64,000 nucleotides of DNA from positions 13,917,676-13,981,675 of the forward strand of contig CM049311.1 in NCBI GenBank assembly GCA_026874595.1. Reading direction: 5' to 3'. Position 1 is the stretch's first letter. Each line of letters starts with the position of its first letter. Positions 1 through 11,466 of this stretch are shown here, piece after piece. Made by a program: the position numbers and the translations under genes. The DNA is from Sipunculus nudus. Lineage: Eukaryota > Annelida > Sipuncula > Golfingiida > Sipunculidae. Below the pieces are notes generated by a model, which worked only from the letters and a program-made list of their open reading frames with translations, searched no databases and was not told where the DNA came from.

Positions 1-1824
1 AAATAAGATCAAGTCTGGACAAATTTCCACATTATCAGCCTAGAAGAAAAGATGTGAAATCTTTAAATAATTTCAGGCCTCTGTCTCAGAGAGATGTTAC
101 AGCCATTATCAATAGTTTGCCACGTAAGAGCTGCGAAACAGATGCACTGCCAACTATTCTTCTGAAGAAAATGCTTCCAGCAGTGATAGGAAAAATAACA
201 GACATTATTAACATTTCACTGGTTGAAGGGAGATTTCCTAGAAGTTGGAAGGAGGCTATAGTACGTCCCCTTCTGAAAAAAAACTGGTCTTGAATTAATA
301 TCTTCAAATTACAGACCTGTGAGTAATTTACCATTTTTTATCAAAAGTACTCGAGAAAGCAGCCTTGTCTGAATTTAATCAACATACTAAGAGTCAAGAA
401 TTAATGCCAGATTATCAGTCAGCATACAGAGCTAATTACTCGTGTGAAACTGCACTAATCAAACTGACTAACGACATATTATGGGCGATGGAACGTCAGG
501 AAATTACAGCAATGATGGCAATAGATTTGTCAGCCGCTTTTGACACGGTTGATCACTCAATTTTATTAGAAGTGCTATACAATAAATTCGGTATAAATGG
601 AAAAGTTCTGGAATGGTTTGACAGTTACCTAAGACCGAGATAATGTAAAGTGAAAATAGGTGAGAAGTTTTCAAGGAATATGGACCTAACTTTCTCGGTT
701 CCTCAAGGAAGCTGTGCAGGGCCAATCCTTTATCTGGCGTATGCCAGTACAATACAGGAAGTTATTCCAGGAGACATCCAACTTCATGGATATGCAGATG
801 ACCATGCAATTAAGTGTTCATTCAGTGCTAACAATCGTCAAGCAGAGAACGCCACCATCCGAAAACTGGAAACTTGTGCGAAAGACATTAAAACGTGGAT
901 GGACTCAAACAGACTGAAAATGAATAATTCCAAGACAGAATTCATTATGTTTGGTAACAATGGACAGTTGTCAAAATGCACATCATCTCAGTTAAATGTA
1001 AACGGAGAACACGTTGAACTTTCAGATAATATTAAATACTTGGGAGCTTGGCTGGACAAGCAGCTAAATTTCAAACATCACATTTCATTGAAATGTAGAA
1101 CTGCAATGCATAATATTCATAGAATTAAGCAGATCAGATCCATACTCACAATGGAAGCAACCCACACATTAGTTCGTGGACTAGTCATGTCTCACCTTGA
1201 CTATTGCAATGGAATTTTATTTGGTTTACCAGAAAGATCAATTAAAAAGCTACAACGTGTGCAAAACTTTGCAGCAAAATTAGTATTAAACAAGGAAAAA
1301 TACGAAAGTGCAACGGTAGCTCGTAAGGCATTACACTGGTTACCTATTCGTGCTCGCATAGAACATAAAGTCTTGACCGTTGTCTTCAAATGCTTAGAAG
1401 GAACTGCACCAGATTACCTTAAGAAATTGATAGAGGTACAGAAACCAGGCAGATTACGGCTTAGATCTGACAGGGGTGTAAGAAGGCTCGTAGTACCCCC
1501 TACAAAACGGAAAACTTTTGCTTCGCGATCTTTCAGTGTTTGTGGTCTAGAACTATGGAATAGCATTCCAGAAGAACTGAAAGCAGTATCACGTATTGAA
1601 CAATTTAAGAAGGACGTTAAAACTTACCTTTTTAGAAAATACTATACCTAAATATTTTTATTTTTTACCGATATAACTATTTTAGCTTTTTAGTGTCATT
1701 TAAAATTTAGTAAATATGTGGTTCTATTTTTAAGTATGATGTTTTAGTTGTAAAGCGCATTTGAAACATATGTGTAAAAATAGCGGTATACGAAATAAAT
1801 ATAGTTATAGTTATAGTTATAGTT
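1..1824 (+). mobile_element. Non-LTR retrotransposon (LINE), 5' cut by window edge
   Basis: The 3' part of a LINE. It holds a reverse transcriptase region, a C-terminal region, a short AT-rich 3' UTR and a terminal array of the hexamer TATAGT (about 1800-1824), which is the usual way CR1/L2-like elements end instead of a long poly-A. The endonuclease region would lie before position 1. The copy is dead: the reading frame is broken several times (see the coding entry). Placement in the CR1/L2/Crack group rests on the style of the RT motifs and the microsatellite-like 3' end; RTE or Jockey is less likely. The element ends about 270 bases before the first receptor exon. Confidence 0.85.
54..1651 (+). 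pseudogene. Reverse transcriptase ORF of a CR1/L2-like LINE, broken
   Basis: RNA-directed DNA polymerase of a LINE. Visible motifs in order are NYRPVSN (about 307-327), the AIDLSAAFDTVDHS block holding the first catalytic Asp (about 520-560), the SVPQGSCAGPILY block (about 694-732) and YADD (791-802), the catalytic pair. The C-terminal part, with a conserved HWLPI-like stretch, ends at 1651. At least three lesions break it: a frameshift in the A-run near 278-286, an extra T in the T-run near 333-338, and a TAA at 641-643 between the finger and palm parts. The last frame starts downstream and runs open for over 300 codons, so decay is moderate. No neighbouring gene depends on it. Confidence 0.88.
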
Positions 1825-2091
1825 GTGTGTGCTCAGTGCTTGGTTTTAGTGTTTGGAAAATTTGTAATTTCTTAGACAAAGTATTTAACATAAAATATTT
1901 TACTTAATTTTTTATCATTTAAATAGCATAATTAAAGAAAGGGAGGCATTTGTCATTGCTCGTTTCATCAGAACACCACACATGCATGTGTCTCCCCTAT
2001 TTCGTTTATTGTTTTCAACACCTGCAATCACATAATTATAACATACATCTGAAATTTAAGCAATAATAATACTCTTTTAATGTTTCTTCAG
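1825..2091. other. AT-rich interval, no gene seen
   Basis: Nothing recognisable lies between the LINE tail and the receptor-like exon. It ends in a pyrimidine-rich stretch and a TTCTTCAG splice acceptor. Confidence 0.5.
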
Positions 2092-2286
2092 ATGATGAGA
2101 CGCTAATCGTGAACGACATTTTGACTAATTGGACCATGCCACACCAGAAATGTCGGACATATAGCACTTTGACGCAGTTGACGTATCTGAATCAAGCCAA
2201 AGTTAATTTAACAGATAAGGTACCATCAAATTAGAATACATGGGTTTCAGCAACAACTAATGCATGGCAGTGGAATAATATTCAAG
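2092..2286 (+). pseudogene. Orphan third copy of the ~200-nt receptor exon, with a stop
   Basis: The acceptor TTTCTTCAG precedes a frame beginning D-D-E-T-L (phase 1 start) and ending in S-A-T-T-N-A-W-Q-W-N, followed by the donor GTCATG. This matches the two 201-nt exons of the receptor gene at 18,541-18,741 (+) and 38,350-38,550 (-), which share the HQK block, a T-L-x-x-L-x-x-L-N block and the closing ATTNxWQW block. The frame has a TAG just before the N-T-W-V block, so this copy is probably dead. It lies just outside the left arm of the large inverted duplication, in the same orientation as the tail exon at 4.33 kb, and may be the upstream part of that decayed gene (gene A). Identity as an extracellular receptor exon is inference. 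Confidence 0.6.
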
Positions 2287-2302
2287 GTCATGTGTTTTTA
2301 CA

Positions 2303-2519
2303 CCACAGGGGCTGATCCAGGATTTAGGAAAAGGGGGGGGGGGGGGGTCCAACCCAGGAGGACTAATGAAATTCCTAAAAAAAAAAGGTCATCAGGTCTG
2401 GAAAAGGGGGGGGGGTCCAGGCCGCAAAATTACGTCTAAAACCCCTTAAAAAGGTTGCTTCGGGTGAAAAAGGGGGGGTCCGGACCCCCTGGACCCCCCC
2501 CCTGGATCCGCTTCTGCAC
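2303..2519. mobile_element. Short MITE-like element with GGATCC-containing inverted ends
   Basis: It begins GGGGCTGATCCAGG (2308-2321) and ends CCTGGATCCGCTTCTG (from 2501), an imperfect terminal inverted repeat. Possible CACCA target copies flank it. The interior has several G- or C-runs. A related start (GGGGCGGATACAGGATTTT) occurs alone near 59,184. No coding capacity. Confidence 0.5.
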
Positions 2520-2529
2520 CAGTAAAACG

Positions 2530-2531
<2 letters not shown>

Positions 2532-2581
<50 letters not shown>
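2532..2581. repeat. (TA)n microsatellite
   Basis: About 50 bp of perfect AT dinucleotide immediately after the MITE-like element. Confidence 0.95.
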
Positions 2582-2584
<3 letters not shown>

Positions 2585-3067
2585 AAGGTATGTGATGAAT
2601 CTGAATCACTACCGTCGCTTTGGCCTAAACGGCTCATCAGGTCACCTAATTAACCGATGAGGCGAAGCCGACTCTACATACCTTCCCATATCATGCTCTT
2701 GCAAAACACTGAGCGCTATGTGACCGCGAAGGAAAGTCTGCATTTCCGTAGATCATTTCTGCTTATATATATTTACTATGCTTGTATGAAATTCATCGGT
2801 TTATATTGACTTTCACCGATATAACTTTGCATAAAATACAGGATAAATTTATAAATATCACTTTTGAATACCTTTCATAACTTAGAAATTTTTTTTTTCT
2901 ATTGTGCACTATTGTGCACTTACAATTTTGTTCAAAATGGGCAGGCTTAATTGAGATACGTAAGACTGCAGACGTATTTAAAATTAATTGCAATGATAAA
3001 AATCAAATGAAACAAATGGGTTGTCAATTTAAATGAAAATATAGGCATGCTTTGTTAAGTTATGTAA

Positions 3068-3116
3068 TATTTGACGAAAATTTGCTTGATTTGCTGTATA
3101 GACACTTGTGTTGAAC
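3068..3116 (-). pseudogene. Truncated fragment of the tyrosine-rich tail exon
   Basis: On the minus strand an AAG-type acceptor is followed by the same start (GTTCAACACAAGTGTCTA) as the exon at 52,196 on the plus strand. Homology then ends after about 49 nt, at the outer edge of the duplication, so only the first codons of that tail exist here. Frame and splice site suggest it was the 3' exon of the opposite-strand gene C in the left arm. The rest was never copied or has been lost. Confidence 0.6.
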
Positions 3117-3574
3117 CTTAAAATATCTTAATATACTAGAAACTAAGGAATTCGTCACAAACCAGCTAAATATAACATTCATGTAAACTGATGATATTAA
3201 TCTTAAACGATCAAACTATATCTCAATTGGGTTGAAAGTGATTTTTATTTATTACTACTTTACTAAAATCCTCATTGTCTTCCGACTTCTGTGAGGCAGG
3301 AAGCCTTTCTTCACATGCCTGGCTTCTTGGATCAACAATATCAAATCGACTCTTAAAGGGCTTCTAAAATGCCCGGATAGAAAAAAATTACTATATGTAA
3401 GCACTCAATATTATGGATGTAAGCTAATTAACTTTTAACATTTACACCATTGGTGTTAATGATAATGATAGTGTTATATATATATCTATAATGTCACGAA
3501 ACATTTCTGTAGAACATTATAAATGAAGCTAACTATAGACATAGTATAATATTATAAATGCCCACGTGCACGGA

Positions 3575-3577
<3 letters not shown>

Positions 3578-3628
<51 letters not shown>

Positions 3629-3634
3629 TATATG
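3578..3634. repeat. (TA)n microsatellite
   Basis: TA tract with minor interruptions. The matching tract in the right arm is at 51,732-51,785. Confidence 0.93.
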
Positions 3635-4328
3635 TATACTATTTTCCCATCTTTTGCAAATGACAAACGACAGTTTACAGGACGGTCGGTAGTTTGTTTA
3701 TTGCTCTTCAGAATATTGTGATGATATCATGTTTGAATATGCCCCAGTAGAAATGTGTATTTTGTTGTGAATTTAACAAACAAAATTCTATCCCGAAAGT
3801 TCTTGCAATTGTTAATAATTTGATATTCATCTCAGTTACTTTTCTCAAATGCCGCGCTGAAGCGATGACGTGATTCGTGGCAACAAACCTGATAGCCTGA
3901 TTATAATGTTATTCAACCAGAAATGTTTGGTTTGCATTGTCATCAGCAGGGGGCGCCAGTAAACCATCACGTTCCTCCTATATAGAAAGTTAATTGATTT
4001 TAAATCAGCCGTTTGGTGTTGACTTATCTTTAAAAAAAAAGTAACTGATTAAATGCATGATACAATATAATATATAGAATACATGCCCCAGGCATGGAAT
4101 ACGTGACAAGTGGGTAGTAAGATCGTCATTATAATCTATAGGATGCCTCCTTGATACTTACATAATTAAATAAAGTATTTGGTAGGCCGGGATTAACATA
4201 TTTGTAAGCTCTTACTCTGACTATAAAACGAGTTTTTATTTATTAGCACACAGAAAACTCATTTTTATTCCCTATGCACACTTTATGTAGGTTGTAGTGA
4301 CTATTTATCTGCGTGCATTATGGTATAA

Positions 4329-4712
4329 GAAGAGGCGAAGAAGAATGGAAGCTATAAAAATATCCGATGAAATCCCAGGAAAGGAAGTAAGATTTGATTA
4401 AATCAAGGACCCAGATTGTGCAGGGCTTCAAGACGTTGACAGAGGAGATGGTCTGCAGACATCTGAACACATCAAACATTCCGTCTTTCAAGGAAAAGCA
4501 ACAAAAGAGTATCAAGAGGCGTCGCCAGATGGCGACACAGGCTGTTATGTTACAACAGAAAGCTTTGTCTATGAATCTGCAGACAATGTCGCCAGAGCGC
4601 TGACTCGTGGCTCAGATTTACAGATAGAGATTTGCAAAGCGAATTAATGGTGAATAACATTGTGAATGAAGATACTGTGCCAACTAATAGCTCCATGAAG
4701 TCATCTGTATGA
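4329..4712 (+). pseudogene. Gene A cytoplasmic-tail exon, left copy
   Basis: Terminal exon of a receptor-like gene. After the expected splice point comes a basic stretch (K/R-rich, as just inside a membrane), then IKISDEIPGKEV, D-V-D-R-G-D-G-L, E-Y-Q-E-A-S-P-D-G-D and a tyrosine motif ESFVYESADNVARAL. The long frame closes at TAA 4645-4647; another frame closes at 4712. Two lesions are clear against the right copy (49,241-49,613): the acceptor AG has become AA at 4327-4328, and a TAA interrupts the frame after the EVRFD block. The transmembrane exon expected upstream is missing from this arm. The role inferred for the intact form is an intracellular signalling tail. Confidence 0.68.
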
Positions 4713-5952
4713 GAACCTTGCATGATATCCACTGAGTATAGATATATAGCTAGGTAGATCTAGGATAGACGTACATCTGTTTTGTATGTATTCATGTGTC
4801 TTTATCATGGCAACTTGTACATCCTTACATCCTTACTAACTTATCTTAAATTCTTCACTTCTGCTAAATAGTTGTGGCCCAAGAACAATTTATCTAGCTA
4901 TACCTATTTAAAGGATGTCGTTAAAAATTGTTATACCCTACAGTAGACCACAAATTGTGTCCGAAGCACCCTGTATGTAAAAGTTGACAAATTGACATAT
5001 CTTGAGATTCCTCTAGTATTGCTCATGGTTGCCTATATTCTTTAGTTTTTCTGGGCTAGCCCATTGTTTCAGTCTCTTCGACATAGCATTTTTACTTTTA
5101 CCAAATATTTTAAACAGTCCTAGACCTGAGACAATTATCCAAGGTTAATAGCAGAGATGATTGCAAAACACAGTGCGAGTACCCATATCAGAACATAACA
5201 TCCATGACTGGAGAAATGAGGATTACGTAACTATGCCTTTTATATTATTTTCACAATTCTTTGACGGGGTGGAAGCCGATGGGGCAAATCTTTGTTCAGA
5301 CAATATAGGAATATTTAAAAAGAAAATATGCTGACTTTTTTATGATAAGGTTTAATTTTGTGCATTTAAGGACTGGGGAACCCATTCTCCATAAGAGCTA
5401 ATTTTCTGTCTGAAGCCTTAATACATTTACAGCGAATCCACCCGTATTTTATTAAGATATTTTGTCCTTAAAGACAAGCCAATCATACAACAATTGACAG
5501 ACAGGATTTAGTGTAAATAAAAATGGTCCATTGGAGATGATCAATTACACAACGCTCTCGGAAAAAGGCCGCATGTGGACCAGGAGCATAGGAATCAATC
5601 TAGAAATTTTCTTTAACAATCTCCTCACTCATATTCTGATCTCAAATTCTTCTATTCCAAATTTGAAGATTATTTTTTGCTGGCACACCATCATTCCATT
5701 CCCCCCCCCCCCTCCCCGGGCCACCTTTAGATGTGTCATATGTTCACTGACGTGACATGCCAATGCAGATACAATGCCAGTCTTTCATAACACTGAACTA
5801 CGGCAGGCTTTGATATTGTGGAGACGGATTTAACAAATCAGATAAGCTAGCTAGGAGTGATGATGTGGTTTCCGTTTTAATGAATGATGTAGATAACATC
5901 GTCGAACAGTGCCCCTAACTCGCAGTGTGTTCATGGGCATCAGTGTGATTCA
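4713..5952. other. Arm sequence without a recognised gene
   Basis: Pairs with about 47,190-49,240 in the right arm. There is a C-run with pyrimidines near 5,701-5,718 and no convincing exon. Position 5,521-5,535 matches the right-arm site into which the SINE cluster inserted, so it shows the uninterrupted form. Confidence 0.6.
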
Positions 5953-6416
5953 TATACTGTGGTTGCCTTTTTGTTCGCGAGGGTTTTATTTTCGCGATAT
6001 TCGCGAATGGGATATATTCGCGAACATGAAACCCTCGAGAATAAGCTGACCTTTTAACGAGGTTGCACAATAGGGTGTGATGCATCTGCAAAAATGAATA
6101 AGTTATCACACCTCCAAAATTCTGGTTTATTAATCAACAACATAATCTGTTGATGGTATATCAGAACCTTCTCATGCAAAAACGTACTAATGATTGTCAA
6201 AACATCGACTATGATACAGGTCATAATACAATTACTATAACGGTTATGAATGTGGTATTGTGGGATTTATTTTTATTTTATAATAAATGCAAATACTATT
6301 GTACTTCGATTTCATAGATGCTGGTGCAATCGCGAAAATGAAATCCTTGCAAAACATTCAAAATGAAGAAATCGCGAAATTTCAGCCTCACAAGTATGAA
6401 GCCAACCACAGTGTAT
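5953..6416. mobile_element. MITE-like element with CTGTGGTTG ends and TTCGCGA-rich subterminal part
   Basis: Ends are TACTGTGGTTG (5955-5965) and CAACCACAGTGTA (6403-6415), a short inverted repeat. Inside both ends are runs of TTCGCG and CGCGAA (TTTTCGCGATATTCGCGAA near 5,991; ATCGCGAAATTTCAGCC near 6,371). It lies within a left-only block (5,943-6,697) absent from the right arm. A second member occupies 9,801-11,034. TA-flanked ends would fit a Tc1/mariner-type non-autonomous element. Confidence 0.6.
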
Positions 6417-7299
6417 GTACGTGTGTATTTGTTGTATACAAGTACACGGTTTACTGGACAATAATCAACATTTAAATATCATATCATATCTCAAATAAAC
6501 TCGGTCAAGTTAACAATACACCCTTATGTACCTGAAGTCTCAGTAGCAGGCCACACAGAAATATTATTTTTTTTATTTAAAAGTTAAAATATTAGAATAT
6601 CGAAGGATATGCGGTTTTGAAGATGTAGGCCACTAAGTAAAAATACAACAATTCACATTATACTCTGTACTGCCGGGAGCGTTTGTTGTTCCTGTTCAAG
6701 TTAAGTGAAAGCTTAGTTTGAGGCGAGAGCAAGCGTGTTGAGCCATTTTTTATCAGCGTAATATATTCAAAGGGTACATTTCAAGGCATTAAACGTGTAC
6801 AGAGCTCAAGCGGTGTAGGAGTTGATGAATATTCATCACATAGCAGATTCCCGTAGTATGATTCCAGTGCCAATGCGAATATTCAGTATGCGCCAGTAAC
6901 CAACGGGGGGTTTCCCTTTTATCAAACCTTATAATTGTTGCACTTATATGGATATTCCGTACGTTTCAGCAGGGTTTACCAAAAATACGGAAATATAAGC
7001 AAATGATTCACTGTTGTCAGACAGGTGAAGGCAGAATAAGATCACCAACGGTAGCAGTGGTGGGTTTCAGCCGATGATATCAAGTATTCAGGTGCCAAAC
7101 ATTGATAAATATTAGGTTAAATGCAACTAATTGAACGTTAATTTGTTCAGGTTATCACGGTTGCCAAAGACGCTATAACTTTATAAAAATTATGTCACTG
7201 CAGCTGGCTCAAACACAAAATCGCTGTTGCCGTGAGTTGTCCTGCACGTGTATGCTAATACCCAAAATCATATATGATAGATAACTCCGCTTAGTATCG
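6417..7299. other. Interval without a recognised gene
   Basis: Includes the end of the left-only block and homologous arm sequence (about 6,698 onward pairs with 47,120 downward). No exon supported. Confidence 0.5.
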
Positions 7300-7585
7300 C
7301 TAGTGAAATGGAAAAGTTTTTTTCTGAACATTTGATATTGATGCGTTTGTATGTGAGTTCTTTAGTTTGTAACGGGGAATAAACTCAACTCCACACATGT
7401 ATGTGTCCATTGATGCTTTATTGTTGTAAGATACAGCTGTAGTATATCTGACCCTATACGTGCCAGCTTTCCAAGTCACCCCAAGTGGCCAGGGTACCAA
7501 TCGTAGCATATTACAGTTCACATGAAGATGCTGATATGTGTAGCATATATGTAGCAATACCGGGCGCTTGAACCTGTGAGCTGCA
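7300..7585 (-). CDS. Candidate gene C exon, Ig-like pattern (left copy)
   Basis: On the minus strand a TTTTTCAG acceptor leads into a frame open to 7,300. It has H-V-N-C, then a Trp 14 residues after that Cys in GVTWKAGTYRV, then DTYMCGVEF. Cys-x13-Trp followed by a Tyr-x-Cys is reminiscent of an immunoglobulin-like fold, although the Trp-to-Cys distance is short. The right arm keeps the same frame at 46,150-46,382 on its plus strand despite many substitutions, which favours a coding role over chance. It runs opposite to genes A and B. The position where the right copy has a GTAAAT donor reads ATACAA here, so splicing may be lost. No known family assigned. Confidence 0.42.
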
Positions 7586-7617
7586 CTGAAAAATGCTGAA
7601 TAAAAAAATAAGTGCAT

Positions 7618-8440
7618 GACTGTAACTTGTAAAAAGATAGAATATTAACATAAAAAAATTAACTATAACATCACACCGACAGGACATATTAACACGCTTA
7701 TAATTAGATGATATGCAAAGTATCTTAAATATGACTTTGAAAAAAAATCTGATTCGTATTCCTCAATACCGTGGACAAGGGATTTACCATGGACCAGCCA
7801 ACAAATTAATGTAAGCAACATGGTGTGGAAACACATAGGAAGTTAATCTCGACAAATAACATAAAATAAATAAGAAGGAACTTATATTGCTTGATGAAAT
7901 GTACTAAAGGAACTTATATCCATGTACGAGCATCCTCAAGGTATGATCCGCTAAACAGATCCGGCCGGAGATGGGGTCAGGCCATTAGGCGATGACTGGA
8001 AGTCGGGCTGACTAATGTCCTTCAAATATACTTTGGATCCTTCAGGGATAATAGTAAACATTTTCGGATTTAGAATCTCAATCATTTGATGCGTTTGTAC
8101 GTGATTTCTTTAGGTTGTAACGGGGAAGTAATCTCCAGAGACAGCAGATTTATATCAAGTTGTCAACAGCGGTTTGGTGATTTCGAGAGAATAAGTTGTT
8201 TTTAGTGACGACAACATTTTATATATTTAAGATTTACATCCTCAACCAGTATGGACTTAATGTAGGAGCTGTTTAAAGAGGGTCCGTTTTTAGTAGACTT
8301 CAATTTAACTTTATTTAGATATTACATATGGTACATATAATAACCAGTGCAGAGGCTTTATGGCACGTTATGTAAAGCTGAATGCGCATAAAGGTTACGT
8401 TGAGAGTGGTATACGGGGTTAACATAGCCTGCCAGTCCAT
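7618..8440. other. Arm sequence without a recognised gene
   Basis: Pairs with about 45,560-46,120. A short stretch near 8,088-8,125 repeats the sequence around 7,335-7,370 (TGCGTTTGTATGTGAGTTCTTTAG-like), a local imperfect duplication. No exon supported. Confidence 0.5.
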
Positions 8441-9742
8441 GAACTATATAGTCTATTCACTCTTACCTGGCACGTGGATGAAGTGCAAGTAGTCCCTATG
8501 TGCTGTGATCAGGCTGAAAGTAGTCACCCTAGCTGTGACAGATCACACACCACTATTTGTGAGTACACACAACCTAGTGCTAACAAAAAAGCAATATCTC
8601 ATATTAATTTATACATACCTGTCTGTGGAAGAAGTGATTCTGTTTAGCAGACAGAAATAATAACTTTTTGTCATTATCTCTTCTGAAAGAAATATTCTGG
8701 GCAGTTTTACCATGTGTTCTGTGCCCTGTAGGGACCACCTCTAGTGGGCGGTAGATTTGAAACCGTGAGCATCCTTAACAATTTATGAACTGTTCTACCA
8801 TTCTATCTATGTTTCTACTATTCTATCTAGGTATCTATTGCAAAACGGCATATCAAATTACGTTAGTGCGCACCGAACAATTTATTTCCTGTAAGTTTTG
8901 TGTCGCATGCCGCGATAACTGACAAAAGACCGATTTGCCAACAGAAACAGACATAGCATCTTGGTCAAGAGGTCAAATGTTTGGAAATATGCGGCAAACT
9001 ATTTTACTAAATAATTATTTCCCCGACTTGTGCGCCTTATTTTTCGGATATCTCATTAATGATTCAGACTTCCATGATCGTCTTTATGATAGGACTGTTG
9101 AGGGAGTGGGCATCGTCTTGCCATTGTCGAATTTCTGAAGTTTCGCCGCGATTGAGGTTTTGGACCGGGAAAATCCTCCAGTGCTCACAAAACAACCAGC
9201 TTTTTGTGGACCCTTAAAGGGGATTTCCTGTCGTAAGCAACGTTTAGAGCTCGTGCTTCATATCATCTTGGCAAAACGACACCGAGGTGTAAACCACGGC
9301 CTTGCAAACGCCAGGAGTTCATTATGAATAAAATGTGATCGCAAACATCGCCCTTGTTAACGTACGAAGAAACGCAATGAACTGAATTACCGTGGTATCT
9401 TAAGACGTTAATTAGCTAAGTGACGGGGAGTGACCTGCATGCATCACTGCACTTGCCTGCCGAACACAGGTTTGATACGCTTTGATACGCCTGACCGATT
9501 ACCAGTGATTACAGGCACTTTGCCTCCTTGACGCCGTGTCGGTGTCTGATGTGATTTTAGCTGCGATCTGGTATCACTGCCAAGGGTTCCAAGCATGACA
9601 ATAAATGGGATTATGACAATATTCCATGACATTAAACGGTCAGATTTGCCACTGTTTATATAGGAAATGGTTTGGGATTTCAAATTTATGTGACAATAAA
9701 CGGGACTTTCTATTAACCGATATGATACAAAGTTGGCTCGAC

Positions 9743-9748
9743 TATATA

Positions 9749-9800
<52 letters not shown>
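9743..9800. repeat. (TA)n microsatellite
   Basis: TA tract abutting the left end of the MITE-like element at 9,801. Confidence 0.95.
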
Positions 9801-9808
<8 letters not shown>

Positions 9809-11031
9809 GTCTTCTTATTTGCGGTGGTTTCAAATTCGCGATATTCGCGGTCGCTCTCTGACCGCGAAGTTGAAACCACGCAGTTTTGAATGCATATATA
9901 CCAGACCATGATCATTAATTTCATAAGCTGTCGATAGTTTGCGACAGTTGAGATTTATCTTCAGCTACGTAGTGATGTTCATCGAGCCTGGTGCATATAC
10001 GTTAAATGATTCAGGGAGAATGACAGGGCCCATTTAAAATAATATAGGTTGGGTTAGATGCAAAAACAGGAATCCTTTGCAGGTGCGTGCTAACGCCGGC
10101 GGATGCGCCCGGCAGTTATTCCTTTCCCCCAGCACATGACTGGAAAGTGTCAATGCCCGCTGGGCAGTAATATTGCCAAGCCAGATGACATCCAGTGCCG
10201 CTTTAAAAAAAAGAATATTGAGTAGAAGGTACTCTTTCACATTGTGCCGTATTTATTCATGTTAATGAATAAAATTTGCCATCAAGGTAGTGAACACAAC
10301 CGCTAGGGTTGCGCCACCTTGTAACTGTATAAAAGACTAATTCTGTGTAATCATGACGCGCCAAACGATGTATGATTGGCCAGTGTTGACGTGAATTTTG
10401 AATATATTTTAAAGGTCACAGTTCATTTTGGGACCAAAGTGCCGTAAAACAGTAGATATTATGTTTTTTCTTCAGATTTTAACTGTGAGATACTGAATAC
10501 GGTTCCTTCTTCCACCTATATGTAAGTAATTAGCAACATAAACGGCACTTAAATTATTCTGGGCACATCCCTGCCTTTGATACTGAAACAAAGGGGCAAC
10601 CTACAAGCGTCCCTTGTTGGTTAAGAAAGTAATTACGACTCTACTTTTAATTAACAGGAGTAAGATACCCTGATGAAGACAGTTTTCTTAAACAAACTTA
10701 ATATACGGTTTTGTAGTAACAGGTTGGTTTCTCGACACACCTTAATAACATTTGAGTTGATTTTAATGAGCCTCGGCCCTGAACTAATTACAGCCAGCGG
10801 GGTCAATGCTTCCCGCAGGCGTCGGCTCAGCCGTCTGTGAATGTTCGAACGTGCGATATCCGGACAGAGAAATAGTAGACCTAGATAACAGTGAAATCAC
10901 CGGTAAATGAAATTATTTTTGATAATAAAATATACTACTAGTCCAATGATAGAGCGCGAAAAAGGAACCCCGTGAAACTTTTAAAAATATAAAAACCGCA
11001 AAAATTCAGCCCCGCCGATATAAAGGCAACC

Positions 11032-11034
<3 letters not shown>
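9801..11034. mobile_element. Second member of the CTGTGGTTG/TTCGCG element family
   Basis: Left end CTGTAGTTGTC followed by AATTCGCGATATTCGCGG. Right end AAAATTCAGCC...GGCAACCACA. The ends mirror those at 5,953 and 6,416, and both abut TA tracts, consistent with TA-target insertion. The interior (about 9,900-10,980) shows no long frame. An internal (AT)-poor, GC-moderate stretch near 10,080-10,140 is unexplained. Confidence 0.55.

Positions 11035-11097
<63 letters not shown>
11034..11097. repeat. (TA)n microsatellite
   Basis: About 63 bp of perfect AT dinucleotide between the MITE-like element and the transposase region. Confidence 0.95.
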
Positions 11098-11099
<2 letters not shown>

Positions 11100-11466
11100 G
11101 ACAGTGATTCAAGAAATTAAATATTCATTTAATGGAAGAAAAATGCAAAATTTCAATCACGAATGCTAACAATTACCGTGTCTGCTTCATGATTGCATTT
11201 ATCCACTACCATTAAAAAAAATTTCTTATGTTAATCTCAGAGTCTATCAATACCTGTATCACTTGTACACTTGTGTCACAGTCAATGGTATTGGTTACTT
11301 ATCAAATTAAGTTGTATTTTATGGCAATCTTACATATAAGGTTTCTTGCATAAATTTTATCTCTAATCTGATTATTAACTGGCCAGATCATTGGCACACC
11401 TGTGTCACAAGTTCAGATTTCCACTTAACTACATTGATTTTTTTTTTCAGTTTTGACTATAACAAC

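Noticed and set aside
4376-4430. A tiny intron (GTAAGA...TGTGCAG) in the gene A tail that would remove the TAA
   Set aside because: It would be about 40 nt on the left and about 26 nt on the right, below plausible intron size. A nonsense change and a frameshift are simpler.
9626-9924. Open frames made of repeated I-Y residues, also at 14,503, 21,144, 38,654, 51,712, 55,112, 56,835 and 58,545
   Set aside because: They are translations of (TA)n microsatellites.
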